A stretch of DNA of 9,849 nucleotides, from the NCBI GenBank assembly GCA_017530275.1, contig JAFXMP010000019.1, forward strand, positions 1 to 9,849, read 5' to 3'. This DNA comes from Clostridia bacterium (lineage in GTDB: Bacteria > Bacillota_A > Clostridia > Christensenellales > Aristaeellaceae). Positions 1-6,663 of this stretch are shown piece after piece. Below the pieces are notes generated by a model. It was not told the DNA's origin, did no database searches, and saw only the letters and a list, made by a program, of their open reading frames with translations. How positions within the stretch are numbered: position 1 is the first letter of the stretch; every line of letters starts with the position of its first letter. Both the position numbers and the translations under genes were made by a program.

Positions 1-1145
1 AAATTCGCGACAGGATACCCCATGCCATCCGGCGACAGTTCCTTTTGCCAGGTGGGCATGCCGGAACCGTTCAGGCTGATCCAGACCGCCTCCCCGGTTT
101 TCCGGTTCACCCGTTCATAGCTGTTGACGATGGTAAAATACAGATTGTATTGCTCCCGCTTCGCCTCGTCCGGGGTCAGGTAAAACGTGGCGGTTTCATC
201 GTCGCTCAGCCGATACTGTACGGCAAAGGCGTTTTGCTGGGTGTCGAAGGTCACCCTGTAATCTAAGGTGGGATACAGGGCGTTTGCGCCCAGGGGATGG
301 ACGGTCCATTCCCCGTCCAGGCAGCTTAATTGCGTAAGCTGCCTTTTCCCGTCCTTTTCAAAAGCCGCTAACCCTTTGCCGGTTCCCTTTCCCGGCTTTT
401 CCCTGCTTTCGTCGAAGGAGAGCGCGCCGCCAAAGCAGGTCCACCCAGCCAAATGGGGATCGGAAAACGCCGCCTTCAATTCGTCCGGGTATTCGCCCTC
501 AAACAGCGTATAGGTGCGGGTCAGATCGCTTTGGTAGATATTCCGGCGGCTGATCCTGCGCACGCCGGGCACATGAAAGGGCGTTTCCTCGGGCGTCAAG
601 CCATATTCCGCAAAAACGCTGTCCCTAAGCTCCCAAAGCGCGTCCGTCCAGCCTGCCGCGGGGCCGTAGCAGCTTTCAAAGAAGCCCTGCAAGCCCTGGG
701 CCGCGGATGCGGAGAGGTACATTTCCGTGCTGATCCGCACGTTGTTTTCAAGGCAGGCGTCCAGGAGCGCATTTTTGCTTTCTTCGCTCCATTCGGAAAT
801 CCAGCCCTTTTCCTTCATGGTTCGCAGCAGGTCCCGGACGGCGTTTTCCCCGCAGAAGCCGGTATAGCCCGTATCGAAGGGCGTTGTGGATTCCAGGGGG
901 ACGTTGTTTTTGTAAGTGGTAGTATATACCCAAGTTGGATGCTCCTTGGGCCAATAGGCGAGCACGCCGTCCTCCCGCTCTTCAAACACGAAATCCTTTG
1001 CTTCGTCCGCCGTATAGCCGAGCACCTCCGTCAGGCATCCTTCGGCAAATTCCCGGACGCCGACAGCCTGCGCCATCGCGCCGGACGCAGAGAAGCATAA
1101 AAACAGGGCAAACGATAATACCCTCCATTTCATTTTCATACGCAT
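1..1145 (-). CDS. Secreted protein of unknown function (3' end outside window)
   Basis: Reading leftward from an ATG at 1145, the frame stays open for 381 codons to the window edge, so the C-terminus is missing. The start is supported by a GAGGGTGG ribosome-binding site about 8 nt upstream; Met codons at 1139 and 1133 are spaced less well. Residues 1-25 form a signal peptide: basic MRMKMKWR, a hydrophobic core, then AMA before Gln26 as a likely signal peptidase I site. No lipobox is seen. The mature part is acidic, rich in Tyr and Trp, and has a few Cys. I do not recognise a family or catalytic motif. It starts 17 bp after the stop of the ECF sigma gene, so it is very probably the last visible member of that operon. 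By position it could be a target or an envelope-side partner of the BlaI/M56/sigma system, but that is inference. The gene is real with high confidence; its role is unknown. Confidence 0.8.
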   Translation of the reverse strand, partial: MRMKMKWRVLSFALFLCFSASGAMAQAVGVREFAEGCLTEVLGYTADEAKDFVFEEREDGVLAYWPKEHPTWVYTTTYKNNVPLESTTPFDTGYTGFCGENAVRDLLRTMKEKGWISEWSEESKNALLDACLENNVRISTEMYLSASAAQGLQGFFESCYGPAAGWTDALWELRDSVFAEYGLTPEETPFHVPGVRRISRRNIYQSDLTRTYTLFEGEYPDELKAAFSDPHLAGWTCFGGALSFDESREKPGKGTGKGLAAFEKDGKRQLTQLSCLDGEWTVHPLGANALYPTLDYRVTFDTQQNAFAVQYRLSDDETATFYLTPDEAKREQYNLYFTIVNSYERVNRKTGEAVWISLNGSGMPTWQKELSPDGMGYPVAN

Positions 1146-1162
1146 AGCTTCCACCCTCTTTC

Positions 1163-1669
1163 TTATGAACACATATCTTTCAGGATATTTGTGGCCTTTT
1201 CCAGCCGCCGGGATACGGTGGACGGGCTGACGCGCAGCGCTTCGGCGGTTTCCCGCAGGTTCATCCACTGGAGATAGAAAAGCAGGATGGGGGCCCGGTA
1301 CTTGTCCGGCAGGCGTTTTATGTCCAGGATCAGTTCCCGATCCTCCGGGGCGGCCCGGTCAAAAACGCTCAAATCGTCGCTGGGCGCTTCATGCTTTCGG
1401 AAAGCCCTTCGCAGGTGATCCCGGCAGGTATTGCAGGCAATTTTCATCAGCCAGGCTTTTGCGGAACGCTGATCGCGGCCCTGAAAGCGCTCCATATGCC
1501 GCCAGGCCTTGAGGAACGTTTCCTGCGCCGCGTCCTCCGCGTCGGCGTATCTGCCCAGGTAAAAGCAGCACAGCCTGAGCACGTCGGTGCCATAGGCGTC
1601 GTACCATCCGGATAAAACCGTTTCCCGGGCATCCTGCTGGGCGAGTGCATTATTTCCTGTCAGTTCCAT
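1163..1669 (-). CDS. ECF-type RNA polymerase sigma factor
   Basis: This 168-residue protein has the two-domain layout of extracytoplasmic-function sigma factors. Region 2 spans about residues 21-90 and contains DAEDAAQETFLKAW (43-56), the core-binding and -10-recognition segment. Region 4 spans about 115-165, with a helix-turn-helix LRETAEALRVSPSTVSRRL near 138-156 for -35 contact. Regions 1 and 3 are absent, as usual for the class. The ATG at 1669 follows AAGGGGGTG at good spacing. It starts 41 bp after the M56 gene stop and ends 17 bp before the secreted-protein gene, so all three should share one transcript. ECF factors are normally paired with an anti-sigma factor. None is recognisable here, although the M56 protein or the downstream secreted protein could fill that place. 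Family call is firm; its regulon and signal are not visible. Confidence 0.93.
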   Translation of the reverse strand: MELTGNNALAQQDARETVLSGWYDAYGTDVLRLCCFYLGRYADAEDAAQETFLKAWRHMERFQGRDQRSAKAWLMKIACNTCRDHLRRAFRKHEAPSDDLSVFDRAAPEDRELILDIKRLPDKYRAPILLFYLQWMNLRETAEALRVSPSTVSRRLEKATNILKDMCS

Positions 1670-1710
1670 GGGCTCACCCCCTTGCTTTTCTAAGGCGTCT
1701 TTTGCTGCTG

Positions 1711-3321
1711 TCAGCCGTTGCCGTCCAGGCTGCTTTCTCCCACCGCCATGTGCACGATGCGCACGCTGGGCGATATTTCCACGATGATGTCCGCCACGTG
1801 ATCGGAGAAATTGTCGTGCCCCCGCTCATCCTGCCAGAAGGTGAAATAGGCGTAGCGCTGATCGTCCATCCAGCTTTCAGAATACTGGTAGATATGGTTC
1901 ACCCGTTCCGCCGCCTCCGGATTCACATTCCGCAGGAAGGCGAGCAGATCATCTCCCAGCACTTTCTGTTCTTCCTCGGTCAGGGTGTAGCGTTCCGCGC
2001 CGTACAGGTTGTCCGGGTCGGTCAAGCCGTTGTGCAATTGCAGGACATTTCCCTGCCCATCAAAGACCGCGTTATAGGCGTAGGTATCTTCATTCTGTCC
2101 TCCGAAAACGGACAGCATATCGGAATTGTCAAACGCGGGTCCTTTGTACCAGATCAGCTTGTCCGGATTGTCCGCGCCCAGTTCTTTCATGCTCCATACT
2201 TTTTGACCGTAGGCAAGGGCATCCTCTTCCGTCGCGATAGGCTGACGGGCGAAGGCGGATGTAACGGGAAGCCGGGGCGTGGGCCGGATTTCCGCCGTGG
2301 CGAAGGCTCCAAGGAGCAGCATGGAGGAGAGCACCATGAACCCGACGCTGAGCCAGGTCAGGCGCTTGCCCGCCTGCAAAATGGTCATGACGCGAGTCTT
2401 AAGGCGCTTGCCAGTCATGGTCATGCCGGTGGCCATCACCAGCAGACCCGGGGCGTTCCGCCGGGAAGAGGCAAGGAGCAGCACGTTGGCATAAGCCTGC
2501 CGTTCTTCCTGTGCCATGGGCGCGATCACCCGGTCGTCGCAGCGCAGTTCCGTATCGGTGCGGCTCATGGAAGCGGCGATCCATACCAGTGGATTGAACC
2601 AATGGATGGCGCAGCAAAGGAGCCGGAGCACATTCCACAGGGGATCATGGTTTTTGATATGGCATACCTCGTGGGTGAGCACCTGAATGGCCTCCTGGGG
2701 CTTGGCCGTCAGCGGCAGGGCGATATAGGGCCGAAACACGCCCACCAGGCAGGCGCTGGGCAGGGGATCGGTAAAGAAAACGGGCACGGGCTTCACCTTC
2801 CGCTCCGCGCACATGGCCTCGTACTGTTCCTTGAGCCTGCCGCTGATTTCCTCGATCCGCCCGGAGCGCAGATACCACCGGAAGCGAACGTTGGAAAAGG
2901 CAAACCACAAAAGCACTGCGGCTGCGCCCAGCAAGTATACCTGGGCCAGGGTGATCGAAACGGTAGCGTATTCGATGCCTGTTGCGAGGTCCTCCGCACG
3001 GTTGCCCAAGGGAATATGGTTGGCGCTCCACAGGCTTTGCGCCAGATCGTTCAGCGCGTCCTGCACGCGCACCTTCACCTGCCCGGCAATGGGACGGATG
3101 GCGGCGTCCTGTGCGAAGGGAGAACGAATGAACGCGATCCAGGGATTGGGCAGGGTAACGGGCAAAAGAAGCCTTGCCGCCACCAGCAGCCAGCCAAAGC
3201 AAATAGCGCTGTTGCCCACCTGCCGCCGCAGGGTTTTTCGCAGTACCATCATGAGCACAATGGCGATGCTGGCCATGATGTTGGCCTCGATGAGAAAATT
3301 GTAGATGAGTGCGGTACGCAT
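1711..3321 (-). CDS. BlaR1-like M56-family membrane zinc metalloprotease (signal sensor)
   Basis: This 536-residue protein belongs to peptidase family M56, whose members sense a signal outside the cell and cleave a BlaI-type repressor inside. Hydrophobic segments lie near residues 4-27, 37-56 and 121-144, and another at 321-343. Between the last two is the cytoplasmic protease: HEVCH at 217-221 gives the two zinc His and the catalytic Glu, and ELRCDD with Glu258 is the likely third ligand. Residues about 345-536 form an extracellular domain. It lacks the SxxK/KTG penicillin-binding motifs of BlaR1, so beta-lactams are an unlikely signal. Its end (VADIIVEISPS, then RIVHM) loosely suggests a PepSY-like fold, which is a guess. 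The ATG at 3321 is preceded by CAGGAGG. It lies 33 bp after the BlaI-family gene, its expected substrate. Confidence 0.92.
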   Translation of the reverse strand: MRTALIYNFLIEANIMASIAIVLMMVLRKTLRRQVGNSAICFGWLLVAARLLLPVTLPNPWIAFIRSPFAQDAAIRPIAGQVKVRVQDALNDLAQSLWSANHIPLGNRAEDLATGIEYATVSITLAQVYLLGAAAVLLWFAFSNVRFRWYLRSGRIEEISGRLKEQYEAMCAERKVKPVPVFFTDPLPSACLVGVFRPYIALPLTAKPQEAIQVLTHEVCHIKNHDPLWNVLRLLCCAIHWFNPLVWIAASMSRTDTELRCDDRVIAPMAQEERQAYANVLLLASSRRNAPGLLVMATGMTMTGKRLKTRVMTILQAGKRLTWLSVGFMVLSSMLLLGAFATAEIRPTPRLPVTSAFARQPIATEEDALAYGQKVWSMKELGADNPDKLIWYKGPAFDNSDMLSVFGGQNEDTYAYNAVFDGQGNVLQLHNGLTDPDNLYGAERYTLTEEEQKVLGDDLLAFLRNVNPEAAERVNHIYQYSESWMDDQRYAYFTFWQDERGHDNFSDHVADIIVEISPSVRIVHMAVGESSLDGNG

Positions 3322-3354
3322 GGTCTTTCCTCCTGTATATCCATTGCGGTCGCT

Positions 3355-3726
3355 TTACTTACCGGCGTTCTTTTTCACTTCGTCCAGAATCTCCTGGATC
3401 TCCTCCACCGTCAGATCGCCGGAGGAAACCAGATGGTTGACCAGCAAAGATGCCTTGCCCTTGAAGATGTGGGAGAGGAATTTCCGGGTCTGCTCGGTGG
3501 AGGCCTCGTCCTTTCCCACGGCTGGGGTGTAGGTCTTCTGCGGCCCGGATTCGTCCACCTTCACCGTGCCCTTTTCCTCCATGCGCTTGAGCAGGGAAAT
3601 CACCGTGTGCCGCGTCCAGCCCATGGTGGGTTCCAGGGTTTTCATGATCTCGCTCATCGTGCGGGGCGAACGATCCCACAGCACCTCAAGGATTTTCCAT
3701 TCCGCGTCAGTACACTGAATCGGCAT
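3355..3726 (-). CDS. BlaI/MecI/CopY-family transcriptional repressor
   Basis: This 123-residue protein matches the BlaI family in size and layout: a winged helix in residues 1-70 and a helical dimerisation tail. It opens with the family pattern TDAEWKILEVLW (6-17). The recognition helix region is GWTRHTVISLLKRMEEKG (36-53), matching the usual W-(S/T)-x-x-T-V-x-x-L-L-x-R-(L/M)-x-x-K-G. I chose the ATG at 3726 because AAAGGAGG sits 9 nt before it and the protein then starts where the family starts. A longer frame to 3792 would run into the promoter. It is first in the operon, followed by its likely cognate protease. A palindrome overlapping the -10 box upstream suggests that it represses its own operon. 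Signal-dependent cleavage by the M56 protein would release it; this is known for BlaI/BlaR1 and inferred here. Confidence 0.95.
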   Translation of the reverse strand: MPIQCTDAEWKILEVLWDRSPRTMSEIMKTLEPTMGWTRHTVISLLKRMEEKGTVKVDESGPQKTYTPAVGKDEASTEQTRKFLSHIFKGKASLLVNHLVSSGDLTVEEIQEILDEVKKNAGK

Positions 3727-3762
3727 AGCCACAAACCTCCTTTTATAGGGTAAACAGCTGCT

Positions 3763-3775
3763 TACTCTATGAGTA
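3763..3775. promoter_or_regulatory. Candidate BlaI-family operator (palindrome on the -10 box)
   Basis: TACTCTATGAGTA is a perfect inverted repeat with 5-bp arms and a 3-bp centre. It overlaps the -10 box and covers the expected start of transcription, where a repressor would block polymerase. BlaI/CopY operators are short dyads of TACA/TGTA type, so the half-site TACTC is a variant. Another TACTC lies at 3786-3790 in the promoter spacer. Binding by the adjacent repressor is inferred. Confidence 0.6.
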
Positions 3776-3800
3776 TACAACCGCCTACTCATTTCGTCAA
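3772..3800 (-). promoter_or_regulatory. Sigma-A-type promoter of the BlaI/M56/ECF operon
   Basis: On the minus strand TTGACG (3800-3795) and TATACT (3777-3772) are separated by exactly 17 bp, five of six matches in each box. Transcription would start near 3765, leaving a leader of about 40 nt before the repressor ATG at 3726. No other good promoter is seen before the four leftward genes. Confidence 0.8.
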
Positions 3801-3808
3801 TAGGCGGT
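3780..3808. repeat. Inverted repeat flanking the -35 box
   Basis: ACCGCCTA (3780-3787) and TAGGCGGT (3801-3808) are perfect 8-bp arms separated by 13 bp. The -35 hexamer (3795-3800) lies in the gap and abuts the right arm. This could be a second operator, or a structure formed in a transcript from further upstream. The placement favours a protein-binding site. Confidence 0.5.
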
Positions 3809-3892
3809 ATGATTTTGTTACAATTCGGGAGAATTCTTTTGGCGAAATCGGCAAACGCCTGTGAAGCTGCTGTTCATACATTTCAATTGTAT

Positions 3893-3906
3893 ATCGTATA
3901 TACGAT
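3893..3906. promoter_or_regulatory. Perfect 14-bp palindrome ATCGTATATACGAT
   Basis: The sequence is fully self-complementary with no spacer and sits 20 bp before the ATG of the short TnpV-like remnant. GTATA/TATAC dyads are typical of GntR-family operators, but no GntR gene is in the window. It may be an operator or part of an AT-rich promoter; the function is unproven. Confidence 0.45.
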
Positions 3907-3926
3907 GCATATTGAAGGAAGAAGCA

Positions 3927-4061
3927 ATGCGTACAACGGATCGGCAGATCCACGACATGAAAAACGGCCTGACCTACGCCAGGCATAATGAATATTCCCT
4001 CCCGACTCTGAACCTGTCCGAAGCCGACAAAACCGGCAGTGCTGTTTTATGTATGACATGA
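3927..4061 (+). pseudogene. Truncated TnpV-like transposon protein remnant
   Basis: A 44-codon frame starts at an ATG preceded by a GGAAGAAG ribosome-binding site. Residues 11-32 read M-K-N-G-L-T-Y-A-R-H-N-E-Y-S-L-P-T-L-N-L-S-E. This resembles, from memory, the start of TnpV, a small protein encoded on Firmicutes transposons, which typically has (G/L)xxYxxxGDYxxPxLxLPEE near its N-terminus. Full TnpV proteins are roughly 120 residues; here the similarity ends after about 32 residues and the frame stops 12 codons later. I see no continuation of the family in any forward frame before the terminator at 4078. It is therefore most likely a decayed fragment, although a functional micro-ORF cannot be excluded. 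It fits with the relaxase-like debris at 6664-6985. Confidence 0.5.
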
Positions 4062-4077
4062 TCCTGTACATCTCGGC

Positions 4078-4104
4078 AGCCGCTTCTTCGGAGGCGGCTT
4101 TTTT
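4078..4104 (+). terminator. Intrinsic terminator
   Basis: AGCCGCTTC and GGAGGCGGCT form a 9-10-bp GC-rich stem with one or two G-U pairs and a tight loop around TTC, followed directly by six T residues. It lies 17 bp after the stop of the TnpV-like remnant and would insulate the ATPase-nuclease gene from upstream transcription. Confidence 0.8.
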
Positions 4105-4121
4105 CGATCACAGCGTACTAT

Positions 4122-4190
4122 GCGAAATACTTCGTTTCAATTTCGCGAAATTGTTGCTTTATTTCGCGAAATGGGTTATAATGATTTCGC
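4122..4190. promoter_or_regulatory. Array of ATTTCGCGAAAT operator-like palindromes
   Basis: Two perfect palindromes are present: CAATTTCGCGAAATTG (4138-4153) and ATTTCGCGAAAT (4161-4172). Two degenerate copies flank them: TGCGAAAT ending at 4128 (about 9/12 match to the core) and ATTTCGCAA from 4184 (about 8/12). The centres are 23, 21 and 23 bp apart, about two helical turns, so all four would face the same side of the DNA. The second perfect copy lies exactly between the -35 and -10 boxes, and the last covers the expected transcript start. This is the layout of a cooperative repressor site. The N-terminal HTH of the downstream protein is a natural candidate for binding it. Confidence 0.75.
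4154..4182 (+). promoter_or_regulatory. Promoter of the HTH-ATPase-nuclease gene
   Basis: TTGCTT (4154-4159) and a consensus TATAAT (4177-4182) are separated by 17 bp. Transcription would begin near 4189-4190, giving a leader of about 27 nt that includes GAGGTG before the ATG at 4216. The spacer is almost filled by an operator-like palindrome. Confidence 0.8.
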
Positions 4191-4215
4191 AATCCAAGAA
4201 GCGAGGTGCGCATAC

Positions 4216-6060
4216 ATGAAGTATTTGACGATATCGGAAGCGGCTAAACAGTGGGGCATTTCCTCCCGGCGCGTTCAGCAGCTGTGCAAGGAAGGCGCTG
4301 TTGCAGGCGCAAAAAAAGAAGGACGATCCTGGCTGATCCCGGCAGATACGCAAATGACCTTCAAGGCAAAAGCTGTCAATCGCAGGCAGCTTCTTCCCTT
4401 GCCGGTGGGCATTTCCAGCTATGTTGAGGCGGTTACAAAATACTACTATATCGACAAAACGCTGCTGATCAGAGATTTGCTGGATTCCCTGCCCAAGGTA
4501 TCGCTGTTTACAAGGCCGCGGCGCTTTGGCAAAACGCTGAACATGGATATGCTGCGCGTTTTCTTTGAGCGGACGAAAACGGATACTTCCCAATATTTCA
4601 AAGAAAAGGCGATCTGGAAATGCGGAGATTATTACCGGCGCTTTCAGGGACAATACCCCGTCATCTATCTCTCCTTCAAGGATGTCAAATACACGACCTG
4701 GGAGAACGCCCTGAAAGACATTGCCGCCAATATCCGCGGCGAATACGCCCGCCATCAGGAGCTGGCGGAAAGTGCTGCCTGCAATGCGGTGGAGCTGCAA
4801 ACCTACCAGAACATCGTAGCAGGGCAGACCGATGAAGTCATGCTCTCCCGTTCGTTGGCTGTCCTCTCCGCCATGCTTCATAAGCATTACGGCATGGAGA
4901 CCGTGATTATCATTGATGAATACGATACACCCATCCAGCAGGGTTATACCAGCGGATACTACGATCAGGTGATCGGTTTTATCCGGAACCTGTTTTCCGG
5001 AGCCTTCAAGGATAATGCGGATCTGGCGTATGGATTCATGACCGGCATCCTGCGGGTGGCAAAAGAAAGTATTTTCAGCGGCATGAACAACCTGAAGGTC
5101 AACACGATCCTGGACGACCGCTACAGCAGCTACTTTGGGTTCACGCAAGAAGAAGTGGCCCAAATGCTGGCGTATTACGGCAGGGAAGAAAAGCTGGCCG
5201 AGGTCTGCGATTGGTATGACGGCTACCAGTTTGGGCAATCAGAGATCTTTAATCCCTGGTCGGTCATCAATTATGTGGATGACAGCTGCCGTCCGAAAGC
5301 CTTCTGGCAGTCCACCGGCAGCAATGAGATCATCGGGGAGATCATTGCTCAGGCGTCCCCCGCCATCATGGAAAACCTTCGCCTGCTGATGCAGGGAACG
5401 CCTGTCACGACTTATGTGGATACCGGTGTGATCTATCCTGAAGTCAAAAAGAATCCGTCCAGTATCTACAGTTTTCTGCTTGTCGCCGGGTATCTTCGCT
5501 GCATGGAAATCATCCCGCAGGATGACGGCAACTTCATGTGCCGTGTTTCCATTCCAAACAAGGAAATTTCTTTCGTATTTGCCAAGGAGATCATTTCCAG
5601 GCTGAATACCGTCGGCGCGGAATCCACGGCAGCGGCCGTTCAACAGGCAATTTTCGAGAAAAACACGGATCGCCTGCAAGAAAGCATCGCGTCCTACCTG
5701 ACCGAATCCATCAGCGTCTATGATACGGGCAGCGAAGCGTTCTATCAGGGATTGATGATCGGCCTGTGCGCCATCCTCAATCACCGGTATGCCGTCCGCT
5801 CCAATCGAGAGGCCGGGCTGGGGCGCTTTGATATTCAGCTGGCCCCCATGGATCGGCAGCTTCCGGGCTTTATCTTTGAATTAAAAGCGTCAAAGAAAGA
5901 CACCGAGGGGCTGGATGCTTTGGCGAAAAAGGCGCTTGAGCAAATCAAAGAAAAGCAGTATATCACAGAATTGAAAGCTGCGGGGATCAAAGAAATCGTC
6001 CTGATTGGCATTGCTTTTCGGGGAAAGGAAGTCGCGCTGGTCAGTGATACTGGCGAGTGA
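4216..6060 (+). CDS. HTH / AAA-ATPase-like / PD-(D/E)XK nuclease fusion protein
   Basis: This 614-residue protein has three parts. Residues 1-45 are a MerR/excisionase-like helix-turn-helix (TISEAAKQWGISSRRVQQL, then GRSWLIP). Residues about 62-350 are an AAA-ATPase-like domain of the kind paired with DUF1703: a P-loop variant RPRRFGKT (100-107), Walker B IIIDEYD (231-237), a TGILRVAKESIFSG stretch near 276, and WYDGYQFG with FNPWSV (333-350). The C-terminus carries a PD-(D/E)XK nuclease core, RFD (Asp539) and FELK (Glu555, Lys557). The ATG at 4216 is chosen because it follows GAGGTG and the promoter; the frame itself is open from 4120, through the promoter. Such ATPase-nuclease proteins are common and often multicopy in gut bacteria. 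A mobile or defence role is suspected but unproven. The HTH fusion with a palindrome array upstream suggests autoregulation. Confidence 0.9.
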   Translation: MKYLTISEAAKQWGISSRRVQQLCKEGAVAGAKKEGRSWLIPADTQMTFKAKAVNRRQLLPLPVGISSYVEAVTKYYYIDKTLLIRDLLDSLPKVSLFTRPRRFGKTLNMDMLRVFFERTKTDTSQYFKEKAIWKCGDYYRRFQGQYPVIYLSFKDVKYTTWENALKDIAANIRGEYARHQELAESAACNAVELQTYQNIVAGQTDEVMLSRSLAVLSAMLHKHYGMETVIIIDEYDTPIQQGYTSGYYDQVIGFIRNLFSGAFKDNADLAYGFMTGILRVAKESIFSGMNNLKVNTILDDRYSSYFGFTQEEVAQMLAYYGREEKLAEVCDWYDGYQFGQSEIFNPWSVINYVDDSCRPKAFWQSTGSNEIIGEIIAQASPAIMENLRLLMQGTPVTTYVDTGVIYPEVKKNPSSIYSFLLVAGYLRCMEIIPQDDGNFMCRVSIPNKEISFVFAKEIISRLNTVGAESTAAAVQQAIFEKNTDRLQESIASYLTESISVYDTGSEAFYQGLMIGLCAILNHRYAVRSNREAGLGRFDIQLAPMDRQLPGFIFELKASKKDTEGLDALAKKALEQIKEKQYITELKAAGIKEIVLIGIAFRGKEVALVSDTGE

Positions 6061-6116
6061 TCAAAACGGGACGCATCGAACAACAGACGACAGAATATGT
6101 TGAGGAGGAGCGAAAA

Positions 6117-6611
6117 ATGAGCAGCATTTATCATCGAATCAGTGTAAGAAAATATCAGGATAAGCCTGTGGAAAAGGAAAAAACGGCAGCCATCCTTCGC
6201 GCCGCCATGCAAGCGCCTTCCGCCGGGAATCAGCAACCCTGGGAATTTTACGTGGTCACAGACAAAGAAAAGCTGAAGACGCTGTCACAGGTCAGCCCAT
6301 ACGCCGGGATGACCAAAGACGCTCCCATTGCCATTGTGGCGGCATACCGAAAAGCGTGCAGGATGCCGGAATATGCGCAGATTGATTTGTCCATCGCCAT
6401 GGAAAACCTCTGGCTGGAAACAGACGCCCAGGGGCTGGGCGGCGTATGGCTGGGAATTGCGCCCATCGAAGAGAGAATGAAGGCGGTCGAGCAAATCATG
6501 GATATGCCGGATACTCTGCGCGCCTTCGCCATTTTTCCTTATGGATACCCGGCAGAATCCCGTTCGCAGCAGGACAGATTCGACGAAAGCCGCATCCATT
6601 GGGATGCCTGA
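6117..6611 (+). CDS. Nitroreductase-family FMN flavoprotein
   Basis: This 164-residue protein has the hallmarks of the nitroreductase family: HRISVRKY (6-13), whose Arg and Ser residues hold the FMN phosphate, APSAGNQQPWEF (33-44) in the flavin-binding loop, an ENLWLETDAQGLGGVWLG helix-loop (96-113), and a C-terminal FAIFPYGYPAE (137-147). Such enzymes use NAD(P)H to reduce nitroaromatics, quinones or flavins; the natural substrate cannot be read from sequence. At 164 residues it is a short, compact member. The ATG at 6117 has GAGGAGG 7 nt upstream, so the longer frame from 6057 is not used. It begins 56 bp after the ATPase-nuclease stop on the same strand with no evident promoter between, so the two are likely co-transcribed. 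A functional link between them is not obvious. Confidence 0.93.
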   Translation: MSSIYHRISVRKYQDKPVEKEKTAAILRAAMQAPSAGNQQPWEFYVVTDKEKLKTLSQVSPYAGMTKDAPIAIVAAYRKACRMPEYAQIDLSIAMENLWLETDAQGLGGVWLGIAPIEERMKAVEQIMDMPDTLRAFAIFPYGYPAESRSQQDRFDESRIHWDA

Positions 6612-6663
6612 GACGGTGTTTTTTCCACGATTTTTCGCTTGACTTTTTCGATTTTCATTTGGT

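Noticed and set aside
1645..3753. 702-codon open frame on the plus strand opposite the M56 and BlaI genes
   Set aside because: It is an antisense shadow: it has no ribosome-binding site or promoter, its composition is rich in His, Gly and Gln, and the opposite strand encodes clear family motifs.
4159..5238. Long minus-strand frames across the ATPase-nuclease gene
   Set aside because: They lie opposite a gene with intact Walker and nuclease motifs, lack ribosome-binding sites and resemble no family.
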